Positions 9,121 through 18,576 of a stretch of DNA of 52,754 bases are shown here, one piece after another (the first letter of the stretch is position 1; each line of letters opens with the position of its first letter). The notes under the pieces were generated by a model that had not been told where the DNA came from, did no database searches, and worked only from the letters and a program-made list of their open reading frames with translations. The position numbers and the translations under genes were made by a program. Origin of the DNA: Planctomycetota bacterium (lineage in GTDB: Bacteria > Planctomycetota > Phycisphaerae > Sedimentisphaerales > Anaerobacaceae); the NCBI GenBank assembly GCA_014384025.1, contig JACNGQ010000186.1, forward strand, positions 1-52,754, read 5' to 3'.

Positions 9121-10038
9121 ATGAAATATCGACGGCTGGGAAAAACAGATATTCGTGTGTCGGTCATTGGAATCGGAACATGGCAGCTCGGGGGAGAATG
9201 GGGCAAGATATTCGAACAGGCCGCGGTTGATGCGATGCTTGAGAAAGCTGCTGAGCTGGGCGTTAACCTTATCGATACAGCGGAGTGCTATGGCGATCAC
9301 CTGTCGGAAAAACTGATTGGTCAGGCCCTCAAAGGTCGGCGGGAAAAGTGGATTATCGCTACCAAGTTCGGCCATAAATTCAAGCCGAATTTCGAGCGTG
9401 ATTGCTTATTTGAGCCGGCGCAGGTTCAAGAGCAACTTGAAGAATCATTGAGATCACTTAAAACCGACTATCTCGATCTTTACCAGTTCCATAGTGGAAA
9501 CGATGAGATGTTCGATGTGCCCGGATTATGGGAAATGCTGCGAAAGCAGGTCAAGGCCGGTAAGGTTCGGCATCTGGGTGTATCTATTAGCAGGAAGCAA
9601 GGTAGTATGTATCAGGTCGATAAGTCATCTACGGTGGGAGCAGAAGCAATCCAGGTCGTATATAACCGGATTGAGCGAAAGCCGGAGGGACAGATTTTTG
9701 ACTCCTGTATCCGGCAGAACCTGGGCGTGCTGGCAAGGGTTCCTCTGGCGAGTGGATTTCTAAGCGGTAAATACAGCAAAGATGCAAAGTTTACCGGCAG
9801 CGATGTTCGGAGCGTCTGGCCGGATAATGAAATGAATGAACATGTTGAAGAGGTCGCAAAAGTGCAGAGCGAAGTTCCACAAGGTACGCCCATGGCTCAA
9901 TGGGCTCTCGCATGGTGTTTGCGACACCCGGCTGTAACATGTGTGATTCCGGGCTGTAAGACTGTTGAACAGGTTGAGTTAAATGCGATGGCCACCGATC
10001 TGCCGGATATTAGAGACGACCATCCGCAAGCTGTATAA
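9121..10038 (+). CDS. Aldo/keto reductase
   Basis: 305 residues. ATG 9121 is preferred over GTG 9115 because GGAG at 9112-9115 sits 5 nt before it. The protein begins KYRRLGKTDIRVSVIGIGTWQLGG and carries the catalytic tetrad: Asp in NLIDTAE, Tyr in ECYGDH, Lys in IATKFGHK and His in YQFHSGND. The C-terminus has the NADPH-binding AWCLRHPAVTCVIPGCKT segment. It catalyses NAD(P)H-linked reduction or oxidation of aldehydes, ketones or sugars. It is followed after 41 bp by a Gfo/Idh/MocA oxidoreductase; this pairing is common in planctomycete sugar-oxidation clusters. Confidence 0.95.
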   Translation: MKYRRLGKTDIRVSVIGIGTWQLGGEWGKIFEQAAVDAMLEKAAELGVNLIDTAECYGDHLSEKLIGQALKGRREKWIIATKFGHKFKPNFERDCLFEPAQVQEQLEESLRSLKTDYLDLYQFHSGNDEMFDVPGLWEMLRKQVKAGKVRHLGVSISRKQGSMYQVDKSSTVGAEAIQVVYNRIERKPEGQIFDSCIRQNLGVLARVPLASGFLSGKYSKDAKFTGSDVRSVWPDNEMNEHVEEVAKVQSEVPQGTPMAQWALAWCLRHPAVTCVIPGCKTVEQVELNAMATDLPDIRDDHPQAV

Positions 10039-10079
10039 GCGTTCAAGTTTACTTAAACTAAAATGAAGGAGGTCATTCT

Positions 10080-11267
10080 ATGTCAAGTAACCCTATTTAT
10101 CGGCGTGAGTTTCTCGAAAAGCTGGGTAAAGTCTCATTGGGGGCAGTTATGGCCGGTGGCCTTCCTATCCAGGGAGTGAGTGCCCGAGAGCAGCAAGAGG
10201 GAAGAAAGTGGGAACCTGTCTCCGAACGAAAGGTACGTGTCGGAATAGTCGGTTATGGCGTATGTCGTTTTGGTGCGGCCTTTGGCTTTCAGGACCACCC
10301 GAATGTCGATATTGTTGCGGTCAGCGATTTAATTCCCGAGCGGCGGCAAGGGCTGATGAAGGCCTGCCGATGTGATAAGTCGTATGAATCTTTAGAAGTG
10401 TTGGTGAAGGACCCCGGGATCGAAGCTGTGTTCGTTGCAACCGATGCACCGAATCATGTAAGGCACTGCATTGAAGTTCTTAATCACGGTAAGCATGTTA
10501 TGACTGCTGTCCCGGCGGTATTCGGATCTATCGAACAAGCCGAACAGCTTCTGGAGACGGTGCAGAGGACTGGCTTGAAATACATGATGGCTGAAACGAG
10601 CTGCTTTCGGGCCGACTGTTATGGCATGCGCAAAATCTACGAGGCGGGAGGATTTGGCCGGCTTGTTTATTCGGAAGGAGAGTATTATCACTACCATTCA
10701 ACGCCGATCGATTCGTTCAAAGGCTGGAGGATTGGCATGCCGCCTCTTTGGTACCCCACACACTCGACGGCTTACTATGTGGGTGTAACGTCAAAGAGAT
10801 TCACCTCTGTATCCTGTATAGGCTTCAATGCGGGATTCCAGGCCTATCGGCCCGGGGCCAACAAGTACGACAATCGGTTCACAGACGAGGTCGCCCTGTT
10901 TAAGACCAGCGAAGGCGGCTCGTCTCGAATGCTGATGTGTAAAGGTATCCAAAGCCTCATTGTAGAAAGGGGGCGTGTCTTTGGCGAGCGGGGATGGATG
11001 GATGGCACAGAATATCACGGCATTGCGAAGAAGCTTCCGGATATCACTCGTCCGCCGCTTCCGCCCGGGATGCCTGCCGGCGGGCATGGCGGCTCACACG
11101 GACTTTTGGCAAATGAGTTTATAAACTCGATTCTCGAAAATAGAGAACCGTTGGTGAACGTCTATGAGGCACTTGCGATGACTGTGCCGGGTATTGTTGC
11201 TCATCAGTCTGCGCTAAGGGACGGAGAAACACTTAAGATACCGCAGTACGTCCGGCCCAAAGCTTAG
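10080..11267 (+). CDS. Gfo/Idh/MocA family oxidoreductase with Tat signal
   Basis: 395 residues. The N-terminus has YRREFLEKLGKVSLGAVMAG, a twin-arginine leader, so export is predicted. A Rossmann domain follows with VGIVGYGVCRFGA (G-x-G-x-x-x-x-G) and an acidic residue at VAVSDLIPER. The usual E-K-P catalytic-lysine motif is replaced by HVMTAVPAVFGS, so the standard lysine is missing. The C-terminal GFO_IDH alpha/beta domain includes EGEYYHYHSTPID. The start is supported by AAGGAGG. The protein probably binds NAD(P) and acts on a sugar or inositol derivative, but the missing lysine makes ordinary dehydrogenase chemistry uncertain. It is followed by a ceramidase-like gene. Confidence 0.92.
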   Translation: MSSNPIYRREFLEKLGKVSLGAVMAGGLPIQGVSAREQQEGRKWEPVSERKVRVGIVGYGVCRFGAAFGFQDHPNVDIVAVSDLIPERRQGLMKACRCDKSYESLEVLVKDPGIEAVFVATDAPNHVRHCIEVLNHGKHVMTAVPAVFGSIEQAEQLLETVQRTGLKYMMAETSCFRADCYGMRKIYEAGGFGRLVYSEGEYYHYHSTPIDSFKGWRIGMPPLWYPTHSTAYYVGVTSKRFTSVSCIGFNAGFQAYRPGANKYDNRFTDEVALFKTSEGGSSRMLMCKGIQSLIVERGRVFGERGWMDGTEYHGIAKKLPDITRPPLPPGMPAGGHGGSHGLLANEFINSILENREPLVNVYEALAMTVPGIVAHQSALRDGETLKIPQYVRPKA

Positions 11268-11330
11268 AGACCAAAAGTTAATAATCGGGACGCTGGGAAA
11301 CTTCCCCGAATAAACTGGAAAGGAAAAGCC

Positions 11331-12743
11331 ATGATTGGCAAAACGGCCGTTAGAATTCTTCTGTCCTTTTGTACTCTCTCTGTGTTTGTCTGCGTGAATA
11401 TGATGGGCGAGTCAACGGCAGAGGCAGCTCAGCAAGGAGCTGCTGCCTTGAATGAACAAGCAGCCGAGATGCCCCTCTATGTTGGATGGGCAAGTATAGA
11501 CATTACACCGCAGCAGCCTGTCGCATTAGTGGGGCAGTTGAGCAAGCGGATATCGAAGTCGGTGCGCGATCCTCTTACTGCAACCGTTTTAGCCCTGGAA
11601 ACGCGGAGACATAACGGCGAGAAAGAGCAGGCCATCATGATTTCCTGTGATATACTCTTTATCAGAAAGTCAATCCAGGCAAGACTAAGAAAGCTGGTAG
11701 AACCGAAGTTGCCTGATTTCGACGTGGACAAGCTTTTCATGAATGCAACTCATACGCATACCGCGCCAGGTTTTATTGATGAGGCATTCAAAGGTTTGTA
11801 TGATGTCAGTCAGGACGAAGGAGTAATGAAGGCCTCGGAGTATGCTTCATTTTTCCTGGAGCGTATTGCAAAGGCAGTGGTAGAGGCCTGGCAGAGCCGG
11901 CAGCCGGGTGGAATGAGCTGGGCTATGGGTCATGCCGTGGTTGGTTTGAATCGGCGGGCCCACTATTTTGATGGGTCAACCGTCATGTATGGCTCAACGC
12001 AGCAGGATAATTTTTCTCATATCGAAGGTTACGAAGATCATGCAGTGGAGATGCTTTTCTTTTGGGGGCAGGATCGAAAACTTACTGGTGTTGTGATAAA
12101 TCTGGCTTGTCCTTCTCAGGAGACGGAAGGACTGAGCGTTATCTCCGCAGACTTTTGGCACGACACAAGAAAGGAGATTCGCAGTCGCCTCTGCGATAAT
12201 CTAAACATCCTTGCTCAATGTTCCGCCGCAGGTGATATCTCTCCTCATAGAATGTTCCGCAAGCAGGCGGAAGACAAGATGCGGCAAAGCAGGGGACTGT
12301 CTTGGCGGCAGGAAATCGCACGCCGGATAGCCAACGCAGTTGAGGAAGGACTTGCCTGTGCAAAAAGTGAGATTCAAACAACAACAATTCTCAAGCATGT
12401 GGTGGTGCGAATTGACCTTCCTGCCCACGAACCTCCGTCTATACCTTTCTATGAAACAGATTCTGTACAGCCGATTGAATTCCATATTATACGGTTGGGA
12501 GATATTGCACTGGCTACGAATCCATTCGAGCTGTATCTCGATTATGGTATTCGCATCGAAGCACGAAGTCGTGCCGCTCTGACTTTTCTGGTCCAGTTGT
12601 CATGTCAGCACAGCGGCTATGTGCCGACAGAAAAGGCAATTCGAGGAGGCGGATATAGCGCCGACAAATTCGTAGTCGGGCCCCAGGGCGGCCAGGTGCT
12701 GGTGGATGAAACCGTCAGACGCATAGATGCCCTATGGGACTAA
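11331..12743 (+). CDS. Neutral/alkaline non-lysosomal ceramidase N-terminal domain protein
   Basis: 470 residues with an N-terminal signal peptide (RILLSFCTLSVFVCVNMMG). The domain begins LYVGWASIDITPQQPVALVG and includes DPLTATVLALE, IMISCDILF and the His-rich MNATHTHTAPGF zinc-site motif typical of this family. Length matches the N-terminal catalytic domain alone. In planctomycetes these proteins are frequent in carbohydrate gene clusters and may be amidases or hydrolases of unknown substrate rather than true ceramidases. The gene sits between two Gfo/Idh oxidoreductase genes. ATG 11331 is preceded by GGAAAGGAAAAG. Confidence 0.88.
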   Translation: MIGKTAVRILLSFCTLSVFVCVNMMGESTAEAAQQGAAALNEQAAEMPLYVGWASIDITPQQPVALVGQLSKRISKSVRDPLTATVLALETRRHNGEKEQAIMISCDILFIRKSIQARLRKLVEPKLPDFDVDKLFMNATHTHTAPGFIDEAFKGLYDVSQDEGVMKASEYASFFLERIAKAVVEAWQSRQPGGMSWAMGHAVVGLNRRAHYFDGSTVMYGSTQQDNFSHIEGYEDHAVEMLFFWGQDRKLTGVVINLACPSQETEGLSVISADFWHDTRKEIRSRLCDNLNILAQCSAAGDISPHRMFRKQAEDKMRQSRGLSWRQEIARRIANAVEEGLACAKSEIQTTTILKHVVVRIDLPAHEPPSIPFYETDSVQPIEFHIIRLGDIALATNPFELYLDYGIRIEARSRAALTFLVQLSCQHSGYVPTEKAIRGGGYSADKFVVGPQGGQVLVDETVRRIDALWD

Positions 12744-12810
12744 CAAGACCTTATATTTGTGGCGGATAATAAGAGTCGCCCTTTGCTGTTAATCCTGATA
12801 TTGATTATCC

Positions 12811-12839
12811 TTGACAATTGCAGAACATTTTGCTCTAAG
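12811..12839 (+). promoter_or_regulatory. Candidate promoter of the second Gfo/Idh gene
   Basis: TTGACA (12811-12816), 17 bp, then TCTAAG (12834-12839). The -35 is a perfect consensus and the -10 is weak. It lies about 75 bp before the ATG at 12912, in the 168-bp gap after the ceramidase-like gene. It suggests that this oxidoreductase can be transcribed independently. Confidence 0.4.
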
Positions 12840-12911
12840 TTGAATTGTGGAATTTATATAAATCCTTGGAAATAAACGAGGGGGAATTTTTTCAGGAGGC
12901 ACAGATTTGAA

Positions 12912-14426
12912 ATGAAATCTAAAAAAAACATGAATCGTCGTGAATTGCTGGGCTCTGCCGCAGTTTCTTCAATAGCTTTTGCAGTAGTCCCCAGGCACGT
13001 ATTAGGAGGCCGCAGTTATGTTGCTCCGAGTGATAAGGTGACCGTTGCAAATATCGGATGTGGCACGCAGGGCCTTCGTGAAATGCCGGGTATGCTTGAA
13101 AATCCGGACGTGCAGATAGTGGCCGTATGTGATCCGAATAAATTTACCACCAATTACGTTGATTGGTCATCGAACGGCATACGAAACGGCATCCGGAACA
13201 CGTTGGATGACCAGACCTGGGGCGCAGACCTGAAGGGTATTCCCGGAGGGCGTGACATAGGCCGGGAGTATGTTGAAAAGTATTACGCTAAAAACATGCC
13301 CTCAGGGAAATACAAGGGATGTAATTCTTATGAGGATTTCCGTGAATTGCTCGAAAAGGAAAAAGACCTGGACGCAATAAAAATTATGACGCCTGACCAT
13401 CTTCATGCGACAGTAGCTATTGCTGCGATGAAAAAAGGAACGCATGTCGTGACCCATAAGCCGATTGCCAACAGGATATCGGAAGGAAGGTTGACCATTG
13501 AAACGGCCCGGCGGAAAAGAGTCAAAACACATCTTCTGGCATGGAGCGACAGACGTGGAAATGAATTGACGAGGAAGTGGATCAGGGAAGGTGTAATTGG
13601 TAAACTCAGGGAAATACACAACTGGTCGCACAGGCCCGTGTGGCCTCAATGGACGTCAAATCCTACGGACACGCCTCCAATACCGAAAGGATTTAACTGG
13701 AATCTGTGGCTCGGACCTGTACCGGACCGTCCCTATCATCCAAATTATACACATAACGTTTTTCGCGGCTGGTATGATTTCGGTGGCGGCAGTATCGCAG
13801 ACATGGGACATTACAGCCTGTTTCCCTTATTCCGGACCCTTGGCATAGAAACTCCGCCGACCAGTGCTGAAGCCTACGGAGCAACTACCCGGATTATCGT
13901 AAACCAAGTCAGCCAGGCGGTGAACAATGATGTAGCCTTCCCTTACTCCTGTATGATCCGGTTCAAGTTCCCGAAGCAGAAGGATTTGCCTGCTTTTGAT
14001 CTCTTTTGGTACGATGGGGGCATGAAGCCTTTTCCTCCGGAAGAGCTTGAGGTGGATAATAAATCAATACCGGGTGAGGGCATGATGTTTGTCGGTGATA
14101 AAGGTAAAATCCTGGCGAGTTTCCACGGTGACAATCCGCAGATTATCCCGGAAAAGAAAATGCGGTCTTATGCCGGCGAAAAAGAGGTTCAGGAAGAAGA
14201 CCGGTCAAGAAGATCGAACACCTGGGTAAATTCCATTAAAAACAATGAAGAATCACCCGGCAGCTTTCTGTTTGCAGATTGTGTTACTGAAACCATCAAC
14301 CTCGGTGCTGTGGCATTAAGGGCGGGAAGAAAAGTGGATTATGATACTGCAAGCATGAAAATAACCAACTTCGAGAGAGCAAATAAATATCTGACCCGTG
14401 AATACAGGAAGGGTTGGGAGCTTTGA
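12912..14426 (+). CDS. Gfo/Idh/MocA family oxidoreductase with Tat signal
   Basis: 504 residues. Leader NRRELLGSAAVSSIAFAVVP has a twin-arginine motif. The Rossmann domain shows VANIGCGTQGLREM and VAVCDPNKF. The catalytic E-K-P position reads HVVTHKPIANR, with the Lys kept. The C-terminal domain is rich in aromatic residues (GFNWNLWLGPVPDRPY, GWYDFGGGSIADMGHY), characteristic of the larger planctomycete subfamily that is often annotated as inositol 2-dehydrogenase-like. The substrate is unknown and is likely a secreted or periplasmic sugar. AGGAGG lies 12 nt upstream of ATG. The gene converges with the glycosidase gene at 14498 and there is no clear terminator in the 71-bp gap. Confidence 0.93.
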   Translation: MKSKKNMNRRELLGSAAVSSIAFAVVPRHVLGGRSYVAPSDKVTVANIGCGTQGLREMPGMLENPDVQIVAVCDPNKFTTNYVDWSSNGIRNGIRNTLDDQTWGADLKGIPGGRDIGREYVEKYYAKNMPSGKYKGCNSYEDFRELLEKEKDLDAIKIMTPDHLHATVAIAAMKKGTHVVTHKPIANRISEGRLTIETARRKRVKTHLLAWSDRRGNELTRKWIREGVIGKLREIHNWSHRPVWPQWTSNPTDTPPIPKGFNWNLWLGPVPDRPYHPNYTHNVFRGWYDFGGGSIADMGHYSLFPLFRTLGIETPPTSAEAYGATTRIIVNQVSQAVNNDVAFPYSCMIRFKFPKQKDLPAFDLFWYDGGMKPFPPEELEVDNKSIPGEGMMFVGDKGKILASFHGDNPQIIPEKKMRSYAGEKEVQEEDRSRRSNTWVNSIKNNEESPGSFLFADCVTETINLGAVALRAGRKVDYDTASMKITNFERANKYLTREYRKGWEL

Positions 14427-14497
14427 GAATATATCTGATTAGGTCCTTGTAATAAAAGATATAAAGGATTAAATTTTCAAATAATTATGGATTGGAT

Positions 14498-16933
14498 TCA
14501 CTTTTTTACGGGGATCAGCCATATCTCTGCCACTTGAGCACCCCTTTCGCCTTCTGAGCACGTCCATGTCAGTTTTAATTTGCTGTCCATGGTTGCCTCT
14601 TTCGGAACAGGGAATTTATTAACAGGTGTCTTTCCGGTCTTTATCATTTCGTGGATTTGAAATTTATCGTCAGCCGTTAACTGAATTTTTGACTGGAAGC
14701 GTCCGGTGTATGCCACTTTCAAAATATAACTTGAGTGGGGGTCCAAATTTTCATAGACGACATTTAAGGGTGTTTCATACAGGGTGGTTATTTGATTCAT
14801 CCATTCCAAAGGTATGGCACTTCCATCGAATCCTCTCGCTTGTACCGTATGGATCCATTCCCGGCCTTTCAATCCTGCGCCAAAACTTACTCGGGGCGAT
14901 CGCAAGCTGCCCGGGTCTTCTTCCCACACCGGATAATCGCCGAGTCGCGGGGTGTTTATAGATTTTCCCAAATTATCGTAAAAACCGCCCAGCCCGGGAT
15001 TGCTCCGATTAAGCAGTGCGTCCAAAGAAGCTAACCTTGCTTGTTCATCTGTAATCTTCCGGATTCTTTCGAATTGTGATAACAGCCAAATGGCATTATT
15101 TAATGGGGTATCAATATAATCCATAAAATCACCCCGTCCGGGCTTGGCTTTATGTTTTTTCACCGAGGTTTGTGAACCGATTATTTCGAATAAATAATCG
15201 GCAATCTCCCAGCAACGTTCTTTGTAATCCTGAGCAACCGGTTTCTCCCACTTTTGATTTAAGATGGATTCGGCCTGTTCCATTTTTTCCTGACTATTAA
15301 TGATAGTGACGTTTCGTAAAATCCCTCTGGCTTCTGATTCCAATGCTGTTTCATGAATCAGCCGCTCTCTGGTATATGCATCATAGTAAGCTCGCAGCAG
15401 CCCCATTTGGAAGCGGTAATTTTTAACAACCTCACGCGGAAACTGTTTTTCCATATTTTTCCATTGGTTTAGTGTTACCTCAACAGAATTGTTGGCTATC
15501 AGAGGCCCTTGCCAATTTTCTTCCTGTGCTAATATTCCCTGGGCAATATCTTCCGAAAAATCAGGGTGAATAAATAACCGGCTGTATTCTCTCAAGGTTT
15601 CGATGACCGGTGTCTCCGGGTTCCAGTCCTGGCCGCTCCAGATGAATTTATTAACGTCATCATTAATCCCTTCGGAATAACTTATACTTCCACTGGCAAA
15701 CTCATCCAGGGCATTATGAATCACTTTTTCAGCGGCTGGACGCGGATTGTAACATTCCCGTCCCAGTGTCATCGCGAAAGACAAATCCCAGTCTTTTACC
15801 GGATACTGGCAACTGATACTGTGAGTGATATCCGGGTAACGGCGGATGGGAATCTTTGGATCTACGATTTTACGAATTTCAGGCAGAGGCGTTTTAATCC
15901 AGGGCCCAAACACAACCCCGCCAAACCAGGGGAATCTCAGATTAACGTTATTGTAAAAAGCATCCAACCACTTTTTAGTTGGACGAAACGCCTGAGGAGA
16001 CACCCAGATTTTCGCCTTTGGATGATATTTATTAAGGACTTTAGCCACTTTTTCCAGCCATACGAAAAGAATGTCGGGATGTAAGTCACCGGGGTCACCA
16101 CCGGGAACAAAGACAACGTCAATGCGTTTCAATTTCTTAAAAATCTCCTCTCTCTCCTCTAATTCTTCTCGAATGGCGTCCGTGTGCGTATAATCTTCTC
16201 CGATATTGGGATACCATATCCAGACATCCATTCCATAAGAATCGATGATTTCGGCCTGTTTAATCATCATTTCTATGGGTGCAAGTTTCATGTGCGGACT
16301 CGTCAGAGTATCGTCACTTCTTGGCGGAATAATTTCGATGCAGTTGGCACCGAAAATCCCCAGTTCCCGGATATACTGATCAAACTGTGCAGGGTCCCAT
16401 GCATCATAGGCGTTTGTCTTTGGCCGGTATCCCAGTTGGTGCCCGCGAATAGCGTATCGAGGGGAGGTGGTGATGTCTATTTTTTTGGGAGCTATAATCG
16501 AACCGGTTTTCATATATAAGTCGCGGAGCAATCTTCCAACACCATAAAAGACTCCCCTCGGATCATTTCCTACCACTAATATTGCATTTCCCTTAATTAA
16601 AAGTTGAAATCCTTCTTTATTAGGAGTTTGACCATTTTCGAAAATGTCTGAATATGGACCTGCGAAAAACTTTATTTGTTCTTTTTGTCCGATAGCGATG
16701 ACCGGCTGTTTATTCCCTGGCCATCTTGTTACAGTGTTCAGTTGAATACCTGTTCTTTTCTGTATCTCTTCCCGCAGTACCGTTAAAGCTTTCTGCTCTA
16801 ATTTTTCCAGTTTTCGTGATGTAACGATAACGCTATTGGTGAAGTCAAGATTTGCATCTGATGCCGGTAGATTTAAAGGGGATATGAGAATTGAAAATAA
16901 TAGTACAAGGATGTAATGACTTCTGAATTGCAT
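14498..16933 (-). CDS. Secreted glycoside hydrolase with GH20/GH67-type N-terminal domain
   Basis: 811 residues with a signal peptide (YILVLLFSILISPLNLPASD). Residues about 30-150 form the alpha/beta domain found before GH20 and GH67 barrels: VLREEIQKRTGIQL, EGFQLLIKGNAILVVGNDPRGVFYGVGRLLRDL. A TIM-barrel-like region follows (SPRYAIRGHQLGYRPK, ANCIEIIPPRSDD, GMDVWIWYPNIGED, VVFVPGGDPGD). The last 350 residues are mostly helical and end in a beta domain. It resembles beta-N-acetylhexosaminidase- or alpha-glucuronidase-type enzymes acting on the exterior, but I cannot fix the family number or catalytic acids. The downstream aldolase gene is 34 bp before it in transcription order, so the pair is probably an operon. 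Confidence 0.7.
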   Translation of the reverse strand: MQFRSHYILVLLFSILISPLNLPASDANLDFTNSVIVTSRKLEKLEQKALTVLREEIQKRTGIQLNTVTRWPGNKQPVIAIGQKEQIKFFAGPYSDIFENGQTPNKEGFQLLIKGNAILVVGNDPRGVFYGVGRLLRDLYMKTGSIIAPKKIDITTSPRYAIRGHQLGYRPKTNAYDAWDPAQFDQYIRELGIFGANCIEIIPPRSDDTLTSPHMKLAPIEMMIKQAEIIDSYGMDVWIWYPNIGEDYTHTDAIREELEEREEIFKKLKRIDVVFVPGGDPGDLHPDILFVWLEKVAKVLNKYHPKAKIWVSPQAFRPTKKWLDAFYNNVNLRFPWFGGVVFGPWIKTPLPEIRKIVDPKIPIRRYPDITHSISCQYPVKDWDLSFAMTLGRECYNPRPAAEKVIHNALDEFASGSISYSEGINDDVNKFIWSGQDWNPETPVIETLREYSRLFIHPDFSEDIAQGILAQEENWQGPLIANNSVEVTLNQWKNMEKQFPREVVKNYRFQMGLLRAYYDAYTRERLIHETALESEARGILRNVTIINSQEKMEQAESILNQKWEKPVAQDYKERCWEIADYLFEIIGSQTSVKKHKAKPGRGDFMDYIDTPLNNAIWLLSQFERIRKITDEQARLASLDALLNRSNPGLGGFYDNLGKSINTPRLGDYPVWEEDPGSLRSPRVSFGAGLKGREWIHTVQARGFDGSAIPLEWMNQITTLYETPLNVVYENLDPHSSYILKVAYTGRFQSKIQLTADDKFQIHEMIKTGKTPVNKFPVPKEATMDSKLKLTWTCSEGERGAQVAEIWLIPVKK

Positions 16934-16966
16934 ACAAACCTCCTCAATTTTTTTATAGATATTTTG

Positions 16967-17785
16967 TTACATTATTATGTCCTTTTCCTCTTGTATTTCA
17001 CTATCTTCCTCCCCCAAAGCTCGACGGATCTCTGTGATATCTTCTTTTAATCTTTGTTGAAACAGGGCGATATCTGAACTGTGTATGATAATATTTGCAC
17101 CCGCTTTGGCCCATTTAATTTGTAATTGGGCCCCTTCAGAGAAATGGATACCTACACTTAATCCTTTTTCTCTGACTTTAGAAATTATTTTTGTAACGAC
17201 ATCCTCGAATCGGGGGTAATGATATTTTTCAGGCAGCCCAAGGCTTACAGATAGATCGTGTGGACCTATGATAACTCCATCAAGGCCTGGTTCTGCTAAA
17301 ATTTGCTCCAGTCTTTCTACGGCCGGAACGCTTTCTATATTTATTATTAAAAAGTTGTCTTTATTCCAGTCTCTCAGATAATCTTTAAGTTCCGGTTCAA
17401 GAGAATCTTGATTGTGCAAAGCCTCTTTCAATTGCTCGCCTTTTAACGGACGCAATTTTACAGCACCAACCAGTTCTCTCACCTGCTCTGGAGATTCAAT
17501 ATAAGGTGCAAGGATTCCCGATGCTCCTCCATCAAGGACTTTATATACTTCTTGCGGATCAGGAGTAGGAATACGGACAAGCGGAGGTAATCCGTACCCC
17601 TTGTAAACCTGACACATCTGGGCAAGAGTGCTTCGGTCAATAGGAATGTGTTCGGTATCTATAAATACAAAATCCACACCTGTTCTCTTTACAGCCAAAG
17701 GCCATAGAGGAGAAGCCGAAAGAATCGCGGTTCCATAAAGGCGTTTACCTTTTTTGAGACGGTTTAAGAATTCTGTGCCATCCAT
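16967..17785 (-). CDS. HpcH/HpaI aldolase/citrate lyase family protein
   Basis: 272 residues, cytoplasmic. It has VDFVFIDTEHIPIDR, LPPLVRIPTPDP (substrate Arg), GASGILAPYIESPEQVRELV, IINIESVPAVERL (Glu metal ligand) and LDGVIIGPHDLSVSLG (Asp metal ligand). These are the signatures of class II pyruvate aldolases such as 2-keto-3-deoxy-L-rhamnonate or 4-hydroxy-2-oxoheptanedioate aldolase. The reaction is divalent-metal-dependent retro-aldol cleavage to pyruvate and an aldehyde. It precedes the glycosidase gene in the same operon, which suggests breakdown of a deoxy-keto sugar acid derived from an external glycan. The acidic extension EEDSEIQEEKDIIM is unusual. Confidence 0.9.
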   Translation of the reverse strand: MDGTEFLNRLKKGKRLYGTAILSASPLWPLAVKRTGVDFVFIDTEHIPIDRSTLAQMCQVYKGYGLPPLVRIPTPDPQEVYKVLDGGASGILAPYIESPEQVRELVGAVKLRPLKGEQLKEALHNQDSLEPELKDYLRDWNKDNFLIINIESVPAVERLEQILAEPGLDGVIIGPHDLSVSLGLPEKYHYPRFEDVVTKIISKVREKGLSVGIHFSEGAQLQIKWAKAGANIIIHSSDIALFQQRLKEDITEIRRALGEEDSEIQEEKDIIM

Positions 17786-17835
17786 TTACTTATCCTAATC
17801 TTATATATAGGTAATAATTTCTAACAAGTGGGATT

Positions 17836-17942
17836 TTATCATATAGATCTTTTGGGAGCAAAGATAGCATTTTTGAAACAATTTCAGTACTGGCTGCCTG
17901 GAATTATCGTAAATTCTTGATTTGTTATCAGCTATATGATAA
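17836..17942. promoter_or_regulatory. Pair of inverted 11-bp operator-like sites between divergent genes
   Basis: TTATCATATAG (17836-17846) and its perfect reverse complement CTATATGATAA (17932-17942) flank 85 bp in the intergenic region between the aldolase operon and the ferredoxin/AOR operon. The right copy also forms a shorter palindrome TTATCA-6-TGATAA (17925-17942). Spacing of about 8-9 helical turns between centres would suit looping by a dimeric regulator. The sequence is AT-rich, so a chance origin is possible. Confidence 0.35.
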
Positions 17943-18012
17943 GGTGTTAGTGTAATCCAGGGCATTTATGTGCTTGTGTGCTCTGCGTTTATTGGTCTTG
18001 AAGGAGTAATTT

Positions 18013-18576
18013 ATGCGACGCAAAATAGCAGTAGTGCCGGAAAAATGTTCCGGCTGTCGGATTTGTGAGATTGCCTGTGCCATTCACAGGCAAAAGATAA
18101 ATAATCCCAAAAAAGCCAGGATACGAGTGACGACTATATACCCGCATCCGGTTGTTCGTATGCCGGTGGTGTGCAATCAGTGTAAGGATGCCAAGTGTCT
18201 TTCTGCGTGTCCGACCGATGTGATATACCGACAGAACGGTGTTGTTAAGATACATGAGGATGGCTGCATCGGATGTCACGCGTGTGTGGACGCCTGTCCT
18301 TTTGGAGCTATGTATGTTCATACTGATATTGACGTACCTTTGAAATGCGACTTGTGCGCCGACAGCGGCCAGCCGCAATGCGTTAAGATGTGTCCGACTG
18401 GTGCGATATTGTTTATGCCGGAGCACGTATTCGGACAGGCTCATCGGCTCAATAATGTCCTTTCTTATACCCACATGAAGGAGATAGAGTACATTGAGCA
18501 TGGCGAACCGAAACGTCTGCACTATGCCGACAACAACGCCGCCGAAGGTCGCGACAGAACAGGGGGCGAAGAATGA
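18013..18576 (+). CDS. 4Fe-4S polyferredoxin, electron-transfer partner of aldehyde oxidoreductase
   Basis: 187 residues, four cysteine clusters: CSGCRICEIAC near the N-terminus, CNQCKDAKCLSAC, CIGCHACVDAC and CDLCADSGQPQCVKMC. This matches the HycB/DmsB-like four-cluster ferredoxins found beside tungsten aldehyde:ferredoxin oxidoreductases. It should carry four [4Fe-4S] clusters and pass electrons from the AOR to other acceptors. It overlaps the AOR start by 4 nt (ATGA at 18573-18576), which implies translational coupling. AAGGAG lies shortly before ATG. No Tat or Sec signal is present, so it is cytoplasmic. Confidence 0.94.
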   Translation: MRRKIAVVPEKCSGCRICEIACAIHRQKINNPKKARIRVTTIYPHPVVRMPVVCNQCKDAKCLSACPTDVIYRQNGVVKIHEDGCIGCHACVDACPFGAMYVHTDIDVPLKCDLCADSGQPQCVKMCPTGAILFMPEHVFGQAHRLNNVLSYTHMKEIEYIEHGEPKRLHYADNNAAEGRDRTGGEE

